Origin: Aquificaceae bacterium
GTDB taxonomy: Bacteria; Aquificota; Aquificia; Aquificales; Aquificaceae
Length of the DNA stretch: 64,000 bases
Reading direction: 5' to 3'
Assembly: GCA_037481935.1 (NCBI GenBank)
Contig: JBBFKQ010000003.1
Location: 140,291-204,290, forward strand
The notes under the pieces: generated by a model
Seen by the model: the letters and a program-made list of their open reading frames with translations, nothing else
The model's database searches: none
What the model was told of the DNA's origin: nothing
Shown: one piece after another, positions 8,131 through 18,246 of the stretch
Position numbering within the stretch: the first letter of the stretch is position 1
Layout of the letters: each line of letters begins with the position of its first letter
Translations under genes and position numbers: made by a program

Positions 8131-9495
8131 TTAACCTACAGACTCGTAAATTCTTCCCCTGAACTTTGCACCCAGAGAAAGAGCAAGTTCTTCTGTTTTT
8201 TTCATATCTACACCTTCATAATCTACAGCGGTGGCTATCACCTCAAAGCCCTCCATTACTGCGGTTTTTATAAAGTCTATCACCTTTTCAAAGGCGTCAG
8301 GCTGTGCTGGTTTGCAGACCCTGTCGTAGGTTTCCCTGTCGGGTGCATTCAGACTCACAGACCATACATCTACAAGACCTTTAAGCTCTTTGAGCTTTTC
8401 CTTCGGGAGGAAGGTAAACATGAGACCATTGGTGTCAACCCTTACCCTTCCACCCCTTTCCTTTATCCATTTTGCTATCTCCTTAAGGGCGGAGAACCTT
8501 AGAGTTGGCTCCCCGTATCCGCAGAAGACAACTTCCTGGTATTTCTTGGGGTCTCCTATTTGCCTTATGACTTCTTCCACTGTGGGGTCCCTTGAGACCC
8601 AGACCCAGTAGCCCTTAACCATGAAGTTTCTCTCCCTCTCTCTCTGACAGAAGGTGCAGTGAAGATTGCACTTGTTGGTGAGGTTTATGTATAGCTTGTT
8701 GGTTATTACGTAGGTTATGGTCTCCTCCTGACCCTTGGTAGAAAGGTTAAAGAGGAGCTTTGCATTTTCTGAGGTCATCCTCTCCACGTCCTCTAAAGAG
8801 CAGTTAGGTATGAGCTGAGCCATGACCTCTGCGGTATAGCGAATATAGGGGGGCTTGTTGGGTCTTCCCCTCACTGGCTGGGGTGCAAGGAAGGGTGCAT
8901 CTGTTTCTATGAGGATTCTTGTGGTAGGCGTCCTTTTTACAACCTCTCTCAGGTCCTGGGCGTTGGGGTAGGTAATTATGCCCGAATAGGAAATGTAGAA
9001 GCCAAGGTCCACGCAGGCTTTCATAAATTCATAGGAGCCAGTAAAACAGTGCATCACACCACCCACTTCGTAAGCCTTCTCCTCCTTCAGAATTCTCAGG
9101 GTTTCCTCCTCTGCATCCCTTGAGTGCACCACTATGGGAAGCCCAAGCTCTCTGGCTATGGCTATCTGCTTTCTGAAGATGTCTTCCTGCCTCTTTCTGT
9201 CAGAATAGTCCTTGTAGAAGTCAAGACCCATCTCTCCAAGGGCTTTTACCTTAGGATGTTTTTGAGCCAGCTCTCTGAGCCAGAGAAGGTCTTCATCCCT
9301 GACCTTATCCGCCTCATGTGGATGAAAGCCCACCGCACAGAAAACATGAGAGTGCTCCTCTGAGAGCCTCAGGGCATTCTTTATGGTTTTTCTGTCATAG
9401 CCCACCGTTATTAGATATTCAAGACCCCGGTCCTGAAGGGTCTCTTCAAGGTCATCTTTTTTTAAAAGGTCAAGATGGCAGTGGGTGTCTATCAT
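8131..9495 (-). CDS. Fusion of TatD-family hydrolase and radical SAM protein
   Basis: The 454-residue protein joins two domains usually encoded separately. Residues 1-251 form a complete TatD metal-dependent DNase/hydrolase: DTHCHLD at 3-9, GFHPHE, GEMGLDFY at 87-94, HSRDAEE, HCFTGS and ETDAPFL with D199. Residues 255-454 form a radical SAM domain with C276-x3-C280-x2-C283 (KCNLHCTFC), FCGYGEPTLR and VDTNG; this matches the TatD-linked radical SAM family that normally lies beside tatD. The reaction of that family is not established to my knowledge. It is the last gene after metE and tkt, 46 bp downstream of tkt. Confidence 0.9.
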   Translation of the reverse strand: MIDTHCHLDLLKKDDLEETLQDRGLEYLITVGYDRKTIKNALRLSEEHSHVFCAVGFHPHEADKVRDEDLLWLRELAQKHPKVKALGEMGLDFYKDYSDRKRQEDIFRKQIAIARELGLPIVVHSRDAEEETLRILKEEKAYEVGGVMHCFTGSYEFMKACVDLGFYISYSGIITYPNAQDLREVVKRTPTTRILIETDAPFLAPQPVRGRPNKPPYIRYTAEVMAQLIPNCSLEDVERMTSENAKLLFNLSTKGQEETITYVITNKLYINLTNKCNLHCTFCQRERERNFMVKGYWVWVSRDPTVEEVIRQIGDPKKYQEVVFCGYGEPTLRFSALKEIAKWIKERGGRVRVDTNGLMFTFLPKEKLKELKGLVDVWSVSLNAPDRETYDRVCKPAQPDAFEKVIDFIKTAVMEGFEVIATAVDYEGVDMKKTEELALSLGAKFRGRIYESVG

Positions 9496-9541
9496 GGCAA
9501 GAAAAAGATAAGGGGTAGGAAAATCCTTTCAATGGCGATTG

Positions 9542-11524
9542 TCATAGCCTGAAGTGCTCTTTTATCCTTTTGATTATACTTTCTGCGGTAAAGCCAAAGT
9601 ACTCCATAAGCACATCACCCGGTGCGGATTTTCCAAAGGTTTCAAGCCCTATCACCAGTCCCTCCGTCCCCACATACCTGTGCCAGCAAAGGCCCCTTCC
9701 TGCCTCAACCGCCACCCTCCTTTTTATCTCTGGCGGTAGAAGGGCCTTTTTATAGTCCTCTTCCTGCTCCTCAAAAACCTCAAAACTTGCCATGTTAATA
9801 ACCCTGACCTTAAGACCTTCCTGCTGGAGCATTTCGCCTGCCTTTAGGGCCGGATGCACCTCTGAGCCGCTTGCAAGGATTATGAGCTCTGGAAACCCAT
9901 CGCAATCAAGAAGCGTGTAGGCACCCCTCCTTATGCCTTCAGCGGGTGGATACTTTGCCCTGTCTATGAGAGGCAATTTCTGCCTTGTGAGTATGAGGGC
10001 TGTTGGTCCTTCCTTTCTCTGTATAGCCATGTCCCAGGCTATGGCCGTCTCCTCTGCATCCGCAGGCCTTATAACTCTGAGGTTTGGAATCAGCCTCAGG
10101 GAGCTCAGATGCTCCACTGGCTGGTGAGTGGGTCCGTCCTCACCAAGTCCTATAGAGTCGTGGGTAAAAACATACACCACCTGAAGGCCTGCCATACTGG
10201 CCAGCCTTATGGAGGGCCTCATGTAGTCAGAAAAGACGAGAAAGGTTCCACCATAAGGAATTATGCCCCCATGGTATGCCATGCCGTTCAGGATTGTGCC
10301 CATTCCATGCTCTCTCACGCCAAAGTGGATGTTTCTTCCAGTGGGGTTTTCCCCAGAAAAATCGCCCATACCATGCAGGTATGTGTTGTTGGACTCAGAA
10401 AGGTCTGCAGAGCCCCCAAAGAGGGTGGGTAGATGGGGAGCTATGGCGTTTAGCACCTTCCCACTTGCCTGACGGGTGGCCATAGGTTCGGTAAAGACCG
10501 GAATGTGCTTTCTGTATTCCTCGCCCCAGTCTTTTTTGAAGGCTTTCAGAAGAAGCTCTGCCTCCTGAGGATACTTCTCCCTGTAGGCTTCAAAAAGCCT
10601 GTTCCATTCTTCTTCCAGCTCTCTACCCTTCCTTATCCTCTCTTCTCTATATGCCAGTGCCTCCTCCGGCACATAAAACTCTTCTTCTGGCCAGCCAAAA
10701 TTTCTCTTTGTCTGAAGAGCATTTTCTCTTCCAAGGGGTGCACCGTGAACGCTGGCATCATCCTGCTTTGGTGAGCCATAGCCCAGATGCGTTCTCACCG
10801 ATATGAAGGAGGGCCTTTCCTTCTGCCTTAGGGCATTCTCTATTGCCTTTTCTATATGCTGCAAGTTGTAGCCATCCTCTATGTGCTGAACATACCAGCC
10901 AAAGGCCTCAAACCTCTTGCAAACATCCTCTGACCAGGCAAGGGATGTGGGCCCATCTATGGAGACTCCGTTGTTGTCGTATATTACCACAAGCTTATTT
11001 AGCCTCCAGTGAGCTGCCAGCTCCCCAACTTCGCAGGAAACCCCCTCCATCAGGTCCCCATCGCTCACCAGTGCAAAAGTGTAGTGGTCAATTACAGGAA
11101 ACCCTTCCCTGTTAAAGAGGGATGAAAGATACTTTTCCGCAAGAGCCATGCCAACCGCGTTTCCTATACCCTGGCCCAGGGGTCCTGTGGTTGCCTCCAC
11201 ACCGGGGGTCAGAAAGTTTTCAGGGTGTCCGGGCGTTCTGCTACCGAGCTGTCTGAAGCCTCTGAGGTCTTCAAGGCTGAGGTCATAGCCCATCACAAAA
11301 AGAAGAGAATAGAGCATGGCGCTGGCATGACCTGCAGAGAGCACAAAGCGGTCTCTGTTTATCCAGCCCGGGTTTTCTGGGTTAAAGCGCAGAAAGCGGT
11401 CAAATATAAGATATGCTATATGGCTTGCTCCCAGGGGCATACCCGGATGCCCTGACTTTGCCCTCTCTACCTGGTCAACGCTCAGAAATCTTATGGTGTT
11501 TATAAGAAGCTCGTCCCTATTCAT
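9542..11524 (-). CDS. tkt: Transketolase
   Basis: Transketolase moves two-carbon units between sugar phosphates in the pentose phosphate pathway, using thiamine diphosphate. The start is placed at the ATG whose bases overlap the metE stop (ATGA), giving 660 residues beginning [13 protein letters not shown]; the longer open frame has no support. Characteristic segments are [11 protein letters not shown] near the start, [14 protein letters not shown], the thiamine diphosphate motif [10 protein letters not shown] to [10 protein letters not shown], and [19 protein letters not shown] in the pyrimidine domain. Coupling to metE suggests a general biosynthetic operon. Confidence 0.95.
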   Translation of the reverse strand: MNRDELLINTIRFLSVDQVERAKSGHPGMPLGASHIAYLIFDRFLRFNPENPGWINRDRFVLSAGHASAMLYSLLFVMGYDLSLEDLRGFRQLGSRTPGHPENFLTPGVEATTGPLGQGIGNAVGMALAEKYLSSLFNREGFPVIDHYTFALVSDGDLMEGVSCEVGELAAHWRLNKLVVIYDNNGVSIDGPTSLAWSEDVCKRFEAFGWYVQHIEDGYNLQHIEKAIENALRQKERPSFISVRTHLGYGSPKQDDASVHGAPLGRENALQTKRNFGWPEEEFYVPEEALAYREERIRKGRELEEEWNRLFEAYREKYPQEAELLLKAFKKDWGEEYRKHIPVFTEPMATRQASGKVLNAIAPHLPTLFGGSADLSESNNTYLHGMGDFSGENPTGRNIHFGVREHGMGTILNGMAYHGGIIPYGGTFLVFSDYMRPSIRLASMAGLQVVYVFTHDSIGLGEDGPTHQPVEHLSSLRLIPNLRVIRPADAEETAIAWDMAIQRKEGPTALILTRQKLPLIDRAKYPPAEGIRRGAYTLLDCDGFPELIILASGSEVHPALKAGEMLQQEGLKVRVINMASFEVFEEQEEDYKKALLPPEIKRRVAVEAGRGLCWHRYVGTEGLVIGLETFGKSAPGDVLMEYFGFTAESIIKRIKEHFRL

Positions 11525-13797
11525 GCCCTGACAAGCTCCTCCCTTAGTTCCTTTGCGGTCTCCACCATGTTTTTCAGTGAAGGAATAACCTCTTCCCATC
11601 TTCTGGTCTTTAGGCCGCAGTCGGGGTTTACCCAGAGGAGTTCCACAGGAAGCACCCTCATGGACCTTTCAAGAACAGCTTTGATTTGCTCCTTTGTGGG
11701 GATAGCCGGTGAGTGTATGTCGTATACACCTATGCCTATCTGTCTGTCCCATCCTCTGAAGTTTTCAAAGGCGGATATTATCTCTCCCTTGCTGCGAGAA
11801 GCCTCTATGGATATGACATCAAAGTCCATCTGGTAGATGTAATGGAGAACTTCATTGAACTCACTGTAGCACATATGGGTGTGTATCTGAGTTTCTGGCC
11901 TTGCCTTTGAGCATAGCCTGAAGGCCTTTACCGCCCAGTCAAAATACTCTGGCCAGTCCCTTCTCTTGAGAGGCGCTCCCTCTCTGAAAGCCGGTTCATC
12001 AATCTGAATCACCTTTATGCCAGCCTGCTCAAGGTCTCTCACTTCCTCAAGAAGGGCAAGAGCAATCTGGTAGGCTATCTCCCTTTTTGGGATGTCTTCC
12101 CTGTAGTAGCTCCAATTGAGGATGGTGACAGGTCCAGTGAGCATGCCCTTGACGGGCTTTTCTGTCAGGGACTGGGCATAGGCAATCTCCTCCACTGTCA
12201 TGGGCTCTGGTCTGTGCACATCGCCGTATATGATGGGCGGCCTGTAAACCCTTGAGCCGTAGGAGAGCACCCAGCCATGTTTTGTGGTGGCAATGCCTTC
12301 CAGCTTCTGGGCAAAGAACTCCACCATGTCTGTCCTTTCAAACTCGCCGTGAACCAACACATCAAGCCCAATTTCTTCCTGAACCTTTATAAGGTCTTCT
12401 ATCTGCTTTCTGATAAATTCCCTGTATTCCTCCTCCGTAATCTTTCCGGAGGTGTATGCAGTCCTCGTTTTTCTTACCTCCTCCGTCTGTGGAAAGGAGC
12501 CTATGGTGGTGGTAGGAAGGAGAGGAAGCCTGAGAATATCCTGCTGAAGCCTTATCCTCTCCGCATATGGCATTTCCCTCTCAAAGTCCTTATGGGTAAG
12601 ACGTGCTACCCTTTTTCTTACCTCCTCCCTTATGCCAAAGGCCTGGAGGGCAAGCCTTTCTGATTCTTCCACTTCCCTAAGAGCCTCCTCCTTCCCTTCA
12701 AAGGCCTCTCTGAGAACTTTCAGCTCTCTGAGCTTTTCCCTTGCAAAGGAAAGTCTTTCCCTGAGACCCTCTGGAAGGGCATCTTCGGGAGCTACGCTCA
12801 CAGGAAGGTGGAAAAGGGGGCAGGAATTGGAGATTATAAGGTCTTCTGCGTATTTTGAAAGTTCCTCTACAAGCCCTAACTTTTCTCTGAGGTTTGCCCT
12901 CCATACGTTCCTTCCGTTTATTATGCCCGCTATGAGTGCCTTACCTTTGGGAAAGCCCTCCCTTCTGAGGTTCTGGAGGTTTTCTCCGTTGGAAACAAGG
13001 TCAAGCCCAAGGGCTTTTACTGGCAGGTCCACAAACCTTCTGTAATCTGAAAGGCTATCGTAATAGGTAAGCACATATACATCAAGATGCTTGCTCAGAC
13101 ATCCGTAAGTTTCGTGCACCAGCTCCCACTCCCATCCTTCCATCTCAAGACACAGGGCTGGGTCTTCCATGAGCACCGCCTGAGCACCAGCACCTTTCAG
13201 GCTCTTTAAAAGCTCCTCGTATACGGGGAAGACTGCATTCAAGTATTCTTCAAAGTCCTTCTGGCTTTCCAGTTTTGAAAGCTCGTAGAGGGGTAGTTGG
13301 GAGGTGGAGGATTTTTTGAGGACCTTTGAGAGCTTGAGGAAGGTGAAGGGAGCTACAAGCTTTGGAAGGGGGCTGTATCCTCTGTTTTTAAAATGGCTGA
13401 ACTCCTCAAGTGGTATGTTTTTCAAAAGCCTGAAACTTTTGCTCTCGAGCTCTGGAACAAGGTAGTGGTAGTTGGTGTTGAAGTATTTGGTCATCTCAAG
13501 AGCCTGACCCCCCCTTGCCATCTGGAAGTAAGTCTCGAGCCCTCTGTAATCTCCAAACCTCTTGGGAACCGCACCCAGCGTTATTGCCGTATCAAGCACA
13601 AAGTCGTAATAAGAGAGCTCTCCAGAGGGGAAAAGGTCCACATGGGAGCTGTAAAGCTCTGCCATCCAGTCCCTGAGAGAGTTCATACCATCTATGAAAT
13701 CAGCTTCTGAAATCTTGCCCTTCCAGAAGTTCTCCAGAAGGCTCTTGAACTCCCTCTTCTCTCCCAGCTTTGGGAAACCATAGGCGAGGGTTTTCAT
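11521..13797 (-). CDS. metE: Cobalamin-independent methionine synthase
   Basis: MetE transfers the methyl group of 5-methyltetrahydropteroyl-glutamate to homocysteine. The 758-residue length and two-barrel layout fit the family. The zinc site in the C-terminal barrel is visible as HTHMCYSEF (H and C) and the later NPDCGLKTR cysteine, with [11 protein letters not shown] between. The ATG at 13797 is chosen because GGAGG lies 8 bases before it; an upstream in-frame GTG overlaps that Shine-Dalgarno sequence. No SAM or cobalamin riboswitch is seen; the gene starts 20 bp after the EAL gene and is probably co-transcribed with it. Confidence 0.95.
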   Translation of the reverse strand: MKTLAYGFPKLGEKREFKSLLENFWKGKISEADFIDGMNSLRDWMAELYSSHVDLFPSGELSYYDFVLDTAITLGAVPKRFGDYRGLETYFQMARGGQALEMTKYFNTNYHYLVPELESKSFRLLKNIPLEEFSHFKNRGYSPLPKLVAPFTFLKLSKVLKKSSTSQLPLYELSKLESQKDFEEYLNAVFPVYEELLKSLKGAGAQAVLMEDPALCLEMEGWEWELVHETYGCLSKHLDVYVLTYYDSLSDYRRFVDLPVKALGLDLVSNGENLQNLRREGFPKGKALIAGIINGRNVWRANLREKLGLVEELSKYAEDLIISNSCPLFHLPVSVAPEDALPEGLRERLSFAREKLRELKVLREAFEGKEEALREVEESERLALQAFGIREEVRKRVARLTHKDFEREMPYAERIRLQQDILRLPLLPTTTIGSFPQTEEVRKTRTAYTSGKITEEEYREFIRKQIEDLIKVQEEIGLDVLVHGEFERTDMVEFFAQKLEGIATTKHGWVLSYGSRVYRPPIIYGDVHRPEPMTVEEIAYAQSLTEKPVKGMLTGPVTILNWSYYREDIPKREIAYQIALALLEEVRDLEQAGIKVIQIDEPAFREGAPLKRRDWPEYFDWAVKAFRLCSKARPETQIHTHMCYSEFNEVLHYIYQMDFDVISIEASRSKGEIISAFENFRGWDRQIGIGVYDIHSPAIPTKEQIKAVLERSMRVLPVELLWVNPDCGLKTRRWEEVIPSLKNMVETAKELREELVRA

Positions 13798-13817
13798 GAC
13801 AGGCACCTCCGAGAGTG

Positions 13818-14837
13818 TTAGGTTAATAAATTATAAGCTATCTCCTCTATCTGATTTACATCTGGATGTGAGCTGGGTTTTGCAAAGACAAAACCCTGAA
13901 GCAGTTCTACCTCAAGACTCATGAGATATTTCAACTCTTCAACCTTCTCAACACCTTCTGCGAGAACCTTTACTCCGGTTTCTCTGCACGCCTTTACCAG
14001 TCCACTGAGAATGGCCTGTTTAACCTGGTTTTTATGAATGTCTCTAATCAGGGATATGTCAAGCTTTGCTATGTCTGGATGTATCTCAGTCAGATGGTAT
14101 AATCCAGAATACCCAGCCCCCACATCATCAAGGGCTACCTGCACCCCCTCAGCCTTGAGAAAATCTCTTATAAGCTTTATGCTGTGTATGTCCATCCCCT
14201 CGTATTCATCTATCTCAACCACAACCTTTGAGGGTTCAATACTCCTGCCCATAAGGCTTGTCATGAGTTCACCCACGTTTTCCAGCGGATTTTTCAGGAA
14301 CTTGGGATGAAAATTCAGGAAAAGGTGGTAGGAAGATAGTGACCTGTTAATGTATTCAAGCAGAGCTCTTTCTCTGCAGAATTTATCTGCAATGTAGGAA
14401 ATTCTATCGCTTACCTTGAAAAGTTTGTTTATTGGTATGGATAATCTGCATAGGGCTTCAAACCCATATACCCTCCTGCTTCTGGTATCTATGATTGGAT
14501 GGAATTGCGTCTCACCCGTGTTCAGTATGCCCAACAGACTCTGAAAAAGGTATTCTTCAACAAACTCTTCGAGGGTGACTGACCTGAAACCTATCTCAAT
14601 AAGGTCCTCTATTTTTGATATTTCATCTTTTTTTGCCACGTATATCTTCATTTTCCCTACAATCTCCCTGGGAAAATTATCTACCATGCTTATGAATTTT
14701 TCCCTGTCCATGTTCAGAACAAAAACATTTCCAGCACTTTTAAAGGGCACTTTCAGGGAAAAAAGCACCTGCTTTAGCTTGTCTGGGGAATCCTTCAGAT
14801 ATAGAACAATCATATCCCTTCCACGTCTGCCATGCAA
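13818..14837 (-). CDS. EAL-domain protein (cyclic-di-GMP phosphodiesterase type)
   Basis: The C-terminal 230 of 339 residues are an EAL domain with most catalytic positions kept: FEALCRL (E of EAL), [22 protein letters not shown] (in place of DDFGTGYSSL), IAKLD, AEGVE and LQGFVFAKP. It is therefore a plausible c-di-GMP hydrolase, though the DDVGAG variant may reduce activity. The N-terminal 100 residues are an unrecognised soluble domain with no membrane helix. The TTG start has GGAG upstream; an ATG at 14813 is the alternative. It heads the run to metE, tkt and tatD, an odd position for a signalling gene. Confidence 0.85.
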   Translation of the reverse strand: MHGRRGRDMIVLYLKDSPDKLKQVLFSLKVPFKSAGNVFVLNMDREKFISMVDNFPREIVGKMKIYVAKKDEISKIEDLIEIGFRSVTLEEFVEEYLFQSLLGILNTGETQFHPIIDTRSRRVYGFEALCRLSIPINKLFKVSDRISYIADKFCRERALLEYINRSLSSYHLFLNFHPKFLKNPLENVGELMTSLMGRSIEPSKVVVEIDEYEGMDIHSIKLIRDFLKAEGVQVALDDVGAGYSGLYHLTEIHPDIAKLDISLIRDIHKNQVKQAILSGLVKACRETGVKVLAEGVEKVEELKYLMSLEVELLQGFVFAKPSSHPDVNQIEEIAYNLLT

Positions 14838-14859
14838 AAGAAAAGCTTCTCCGGCATGC

Positions 14860-14865
14860 TATAAT
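14860..14865 (+). promoter_or_regulatory. Extended -10 element for nth
   Basis: TGCTATAAT ends ten bases before the nth ATG at 14876, with no Shine-Dalgarno sequence in the gap. The predicted transcript would start at or just before the ATG, so nth is probably leaderless. No good -35 is present, which fits an extended -10 promoter. Confidence 0.55.
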
Positions 14866-14875
14866 TTTAAAACAT

Positions 14876-15496
14876 ATGGAAAAGGTTCATGAAATAATAC
14901 TGAGGCTTGAGAGGGTTTTCCCCAACAGGCTTGAGCTCCACTATTCAAACCCGCTTGAGCTCCTCGTAGCCGTCATACTTGCGGCGCAGGCAACAGACAA
15001 AAAGGTGAACGAGCTTACAGAAAGCCTCTTTAAAAAATACAGAAGCTGTGAAGATTATCTGAAGATCCCACTTGAAGAGCTTGAGAGGGACATAAGCTCC
15101 ATAAACTACTACAGGAACAAGGCAAAGTTCATAAAGTCTGCATGCCAGAAAATAATGGAAGATTTTGGAGGGAAGGTGCCGGATACTATGGAAGCTCTCA
15201 CGAGCCTTCCCGGTATTGGCAGGAAAAGCGCCAACATAATTTTATACAACGCCTTTGGTAAAAACGAGGGCATTGCAGTAGACACTCATGTGGCAAGAGT
15301 AAGCCAGAGGCTGGGCCTTACGCAGGAGAAAAAGCCAGAAAAGATAGAGGGAGACCTGATGAAGCAGATCCCAAAAGAGCACTGGGGAAAGTTCTCAAAC
15401 CTACTCATACTCCTTGGAAGATACGTATGCACCGCCCAGAAGCCAAAACATCATGAATGTCCCCTCTATGACCTGTGTCCATCAAGGGAACTATGA
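14876..15496 (+). CDS. nth: Endonuclease III (base-excision DNA glycosylase/AP lyase)
   Basis: The 206-residue protein matches Nth along its length. The helix-hairpin-helix [10 protein letters not shown] contains the catalytic K117, and the catalytic aspartate is D136 in VDTHVAR. It removes oxidised pyrimidines from DNA. The C-terminal [4Fe-4S] loop is unusual: the spacing C-x6-C-x2-C-x5-C is kept, but the second position is histidine (C185, H192, C195, C201). Whether the cluster is still bound is uncertain. The gene overlaps the following phosphorylase by 4 bp. Confidence 0.92.
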   Translation: MEKVHEIILRLERVFPNRLELHYSNPLELLVAVILAAQATDKKVNELTESLFKKYRSCEDYLKIPLEELERDISSINYYRNKAKFIKSACQKIMEDFGGKVPDTMEALTSLPGIGRKSANIILYNAFGKNEGIAVDTHVARVSQRLGLTQEKKPEKIEGDLMKQIPKEHWGKFSNLLILLGRYVCTAQKPKHHECPLYDLCPSREL

Positions 15497-16326
15497 TAGG
15501 CGTAATAGGTGGAAGTGGGCTTTACAGGCTTGAGGGTGTGGAGGTTGTGGAAAGAGTAAGAATCAGGACGCCCTTTGGTGAGCCCTCTTCGGATGTGGTT
15601 ATAGCTCGGATAGAGGGAAAAGAGCTGGCTTTCCTGTCCAGGCACGGGGAGGGACATGTATACCCACCGCACCTTGTGCCTTACAGGGCAAACCTCTGGG
15701 CTTTCAGAGAGCTTGGAATAAAAAGGGTTCTTGCCGTATCCGCAGTAGGTGCCATAAATAGAAGGTTCAAGCCCGGGGACTTTGTGCTCGTGGATGACCT
15801 TCTTGATTTTACAAAGGGTAGGAAAGATACCTACTACGAGGGGAAGTTTTCACTGCCAGTGAAGGGGGACGACAGGGTGGCAGAGCTTCTCAGCAAGGGC
15901 AAGGTGGTGCACATAGACGCAGGTCAGCTTTACTGTCCCCAGATGAGGTCGGTGCTTATGGAAACCCTTGAAGGGCTTAAACTTCCCTATCACCCCTCTG
16001 GCGTATACGCCTGCACGGAGGGACCAAGGTTTGAAACGCCGGCGGAGATAAGGGCTATAGAAAAGTTTGGGGGTGATGTGGTGGGTATGACGGGGTATCC
16101 TGAAGTGGTTCTTGCCCGCGAGCTTACCATGTGCTACGCGAGCCTTTGCGTGGTGGCAAACCCTGCGGCGGGCATAGCGGGCTACAGGCTCACCAGCGAG
16201 GAAGTCATAAGCCTGATGAAGAAGAGGGAAGAGGAAATTGGGAAATTAATTCTGGAGTTTATAGAAAGATTGCCTGAGGATAGAACCTGCGGTTGTGACC
16301 GAATACTGGAAGGTGCAGAGGTTTAG
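15493..16326 (+). CDS. Methylthioadenosine/methylthioinosine phosphorylase family
   Basis: The 277-residue protein begins [11 protein letters not shown] and has the phosphate- and ribose-binding motifs [19 protein letters not shown] and [11 protein letters not shown], with [12 protein letters not shown]; this is the MTAP/PNP-II family, which splits 5'-methylthio-nucleosides or purine nucleosides with phosphate. The base-recognition residues read N223-P-A225, whereas adenine-specific MTAP has two aspartates; N and A are found in the 6-oxopurine (methylthioinosine) enzymes. The ATG overlaps the nth stop (ATGA). A spermidine synthase, which yields methylthioadenosine, lies nearby at 19662. Adjacent convergent gene: LysR. 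Confidence 0.85.
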   Translation: MIGVIGGSGLYRLEGVEVVERVRIRTPFGEPSSDVVIARIEGKELAFLSRHGEGHVYPPHLVPYRANLWAFRELGIKRVLAVSAVGAINRRFKPGDFVLVDDLLDFTKGRKDTYYEGKFSLPVKGDDRVAELLSKGKVVHIDAGQLYCPQMRSVLMETLEGLKLPYHPSGVYACTEGPRFETPAEIRAIEKFGGDVVGMTGYPEVVLARELTMCYASLCVVANPAAGIAGYRLTSEEVISLMKKREEEIGKLILEFIERLPEDRTCGCDRILEGAEV

Positions 16327-17231
16327 ACCCTCACCTCCTGCAGGAATCTGCCAAACTCCTCAAGAAAGTTTCTCACCGCTGGGCTCTGTGGCCTGTCTTT
16401 GCTGTAAACCATGTAGAACTTTCTAACAGGCGTTTCCATACCTCTTACTTTCAGGACCCTGACCTCTGGGCTGTCAAGCCCCTTCAATACATGAGATGAA
16501 AGATAGGAAACAGCCCTTATACTTCTTAGCACTTCCAGTATAACCTCGTTTTTGTTCACAACAAGGACCACGTTAAGGTCCCTTACATCTACGCCCAGCG
16601 ACCTGAGAAAGCTCTCCATAAACCTCCTCGTGCCAGAGGTCTCCTCTCTCAGGATGAAGGGCATACTTGTAAGCTCTTCAAGAGTAAGCCATTCTCCAAC
16701 ACCTCTGCCACCCACAAAAAGAATACTGTCCTCCCAAACTTCCCTTACTTCCATTCTCTGGTCATAATGGACAAAACCAGTAAAGCCAAGGTCAATCTCC
16801 CCAGATTCAACCTTTCTGAGCACTATTTCAGAGTCTTCCACCGTCAGGTCTATCTTGGTGCTGGGATTTTTGCTGATATACCTGCTTATAAACTCTGGCA
16901 GGAGATAGCTCCCCGGTATGGAGCTTGCGCCTATTTTTATGTAGCCCTTGTATGAGCCGGTTAGAAGTTTTATCTCCTCTATTACAGAGAGCTTTAGCTC
17001 AAGCAACTTTCTTGCGTAGGGATAGAGCATATGGGCGTTGCTGGTGGGAAGTAGTTTCCTGCCCTTTCTGTAAAAGAGCTTGAGACCTATGGACTTTTCA
17101 AGCTGATGCATGTGAAAGCTTATGGTGGACTGAGAGAGATGAAGACAGTTTGAGCTTTCAGAAAGGCTCCCCTTTTCATACACACAGCAGAAAAGTTCAA
17201 GCAGTCGCAGGTCCACATCGATGTTTTTCAT
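16323..17231 (-). CDS. LysR-family transcriptional regulator
   Basis: The 302-residue protein has the N-terminal winged helix-turn-helix ([21 protein letters not shown] ... [20 protein letters not shown]) and a C-terminal periplasmic-binding-like effector domain from about residue 90. Its HTH is of the common [13 protein letters not shown] type. The ligand and target are unknown. It is transcribed towards the phosphorylase gene with a 4 bp tail overlap, and its start lies 58 bp from the stop of the glycosyltransferase gene on the same strand. No clear Shine-Dalgarno sequence precedes the ATG. Confidence 0.9.
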   Translation of the reverse strand: MKNIDVDLRLLELFCCVYEKGSLSESSNCLHLSQSTISFHMHQLEKSIGLKLFYRKGRKLLPTSNAHMLYPYARKLLELKLSVIEEIKLLTGSYKGYIKIGASSIPGSYLLPEFISRYISKNPSTKIDLTVEDSEIVLRKVESGEIDLGFTGFVHYDQRMEVREVWEDSILFVGGRGVGEWLTLEELTSMPFILREETSGTRRFMESFLRSLGVDVRDLNVVLVVNKNEVILEVLRSIRAVSYLSSHVLKGLDSPEVRVLKVRGMETPVRKFYMVYSKDRPQSPAVRNFLEEFGRFLQEVRV

Positions 17232-17289
17232 GGTATTAGCTTAAGCATAATCCATCAGAGCTTCAATGAAGGTGGTCATAGGTTTTTGT

Positions 17290-18246
17290 TCACAGGTTGA
17301 CCTTTTCTTCCACCACAAAGGGTTTGTCTTCCCTCGTTCTGTAGTATACCCTTACAAGAAGCTCTGCTATTACACCAGTGGATATGAGCTGGATGCCCGC
17401 AAGAGTAAAGAGCACGCTGAGAATGAGCAGGGGTCTCCTGCCTATGTCTTCCTGGAGAAAGAGCTTGATGAAAATAAGGTAGAGGAGCATAATCAGGCCA
17501 AGGCTCAGGAGAACAAAGCCAAAGGTCCCAAAAACATACATGGGCTTGTTTATGTATTCGTTGAGGAATTTAACCAGGAATATGTCCAGTAAAACCCTTA
17601 TGGTTCTACCTATGCCATACTTTGACCTTCCGTAGATTCTGGGATGATGTCGGACTGGAATCTCCGTAATCTTTGCACCGAGCCTTTTTGTAAGGGCAGG
17701 CAGAAACCTGTGCATGTCTCCATAAAGCTCAAGCCTCTTTATTATTCCCGCTCTGTAAGCTTTCAATGTGCAGCCATAGTCATGAAGCTCAACTCCGGTG
17801 ACCTTTGATATGACCCAGTTGGCTATGATGGAGGGAAGTCTTCTTGAAAGGAAGGGGTCTTTGCGGTCCTTTCTCCAACCGCTCACTATGTCATAGCCCT
17901 CTTCCAGCTTTCGCAGAAGCACTGGTATGTCTTCAGGGTCGTTCTGAAGGTCCGCATCCATGGTTATGACAACTTCACCGCTGGCGTGCTGAAAGCCAGC
18001 ATACATGGCCGCTGTCTGACCATAGTTCTTCCTGAAGCGGATGAGTTTTACCTTCGGGTCTCTTTCTGCTATTTCCTTAAGTCTTTCCCAGGTGTGGTCT
18101 GCAGAACCATCATCCACAAAGATGACTTCGTATTCTCTTCCAAGGTTTTCAAGAACCTTTCTGAGCTTTTCATAAAGTATGGGGATGTTTTCCTCTTCAT
18201 TGTAAGCAGGAATGACTACGGAAAGGTAAGGGTCCTTATAGCTCAT
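17290..18246 (-). CDS. Polyprenyl-phosphate glycosyltransferase, GT2 (DPM1/ArnC type)
   Basis: The 318-residue protein has a GT2 domain with VVIPAYNEEENIP, FVDDGSADHTW and the metal-binding TMDADLQNDPED, followed by the GWRKDRKDP and QNY-type segments of dolichol/undecaprenyl-phosphate sugar transferases. Two membrane helices follow at about residues 230-260 and 270-300. Such enzymes load a sugar onto undecaprenyl phosphate for GT39/GT-C transferases; the window carries one at 5900. The start overlaps the YaaA-like gene by 11 bp. Confidence 0.9.
   Translation of the reverse strand: MSYKDPYLSVVIPAYNEEENIPILYEKLRKVLENLGREYEVIFVDDGSADHTWERLKEIAERDPKVKLIRFRKNYGQTAAMYAGFQHASGEVVITMDADLQNDPEDIPVLLRKLEEGYDIVSGWRKDRKDPFLSRRLPSIIANWVISKVTGVELHDYGCTLKAYRAGIIKRLELYGDMHRFLPALTKRLGAKITEIPVRHHPRIYGRSKYGIGRTIRVLLDIFLVKFLNEYINKPMYVFGTFGFVLLSLGLIMLLYLIFIKLFLQEDIGRRPLLILSVLFTLAGIQLISTGVIAELLVRVYYRTREDKPFVVEEKVNL

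Noticed and set aside
9542..11599. 25-residue N-terminal extension of transketolase
   Set aside because: The extension overlaps metE coding sequence; the ATG at 11524 overlaps the metE stop as is usual here and fits the family start.
13798..13817. Possible SAM or cobalamin riboswitch before metE
   Set aside because: Only 20 bp separate metE from the upstream gene; there is no room for an aptamer.
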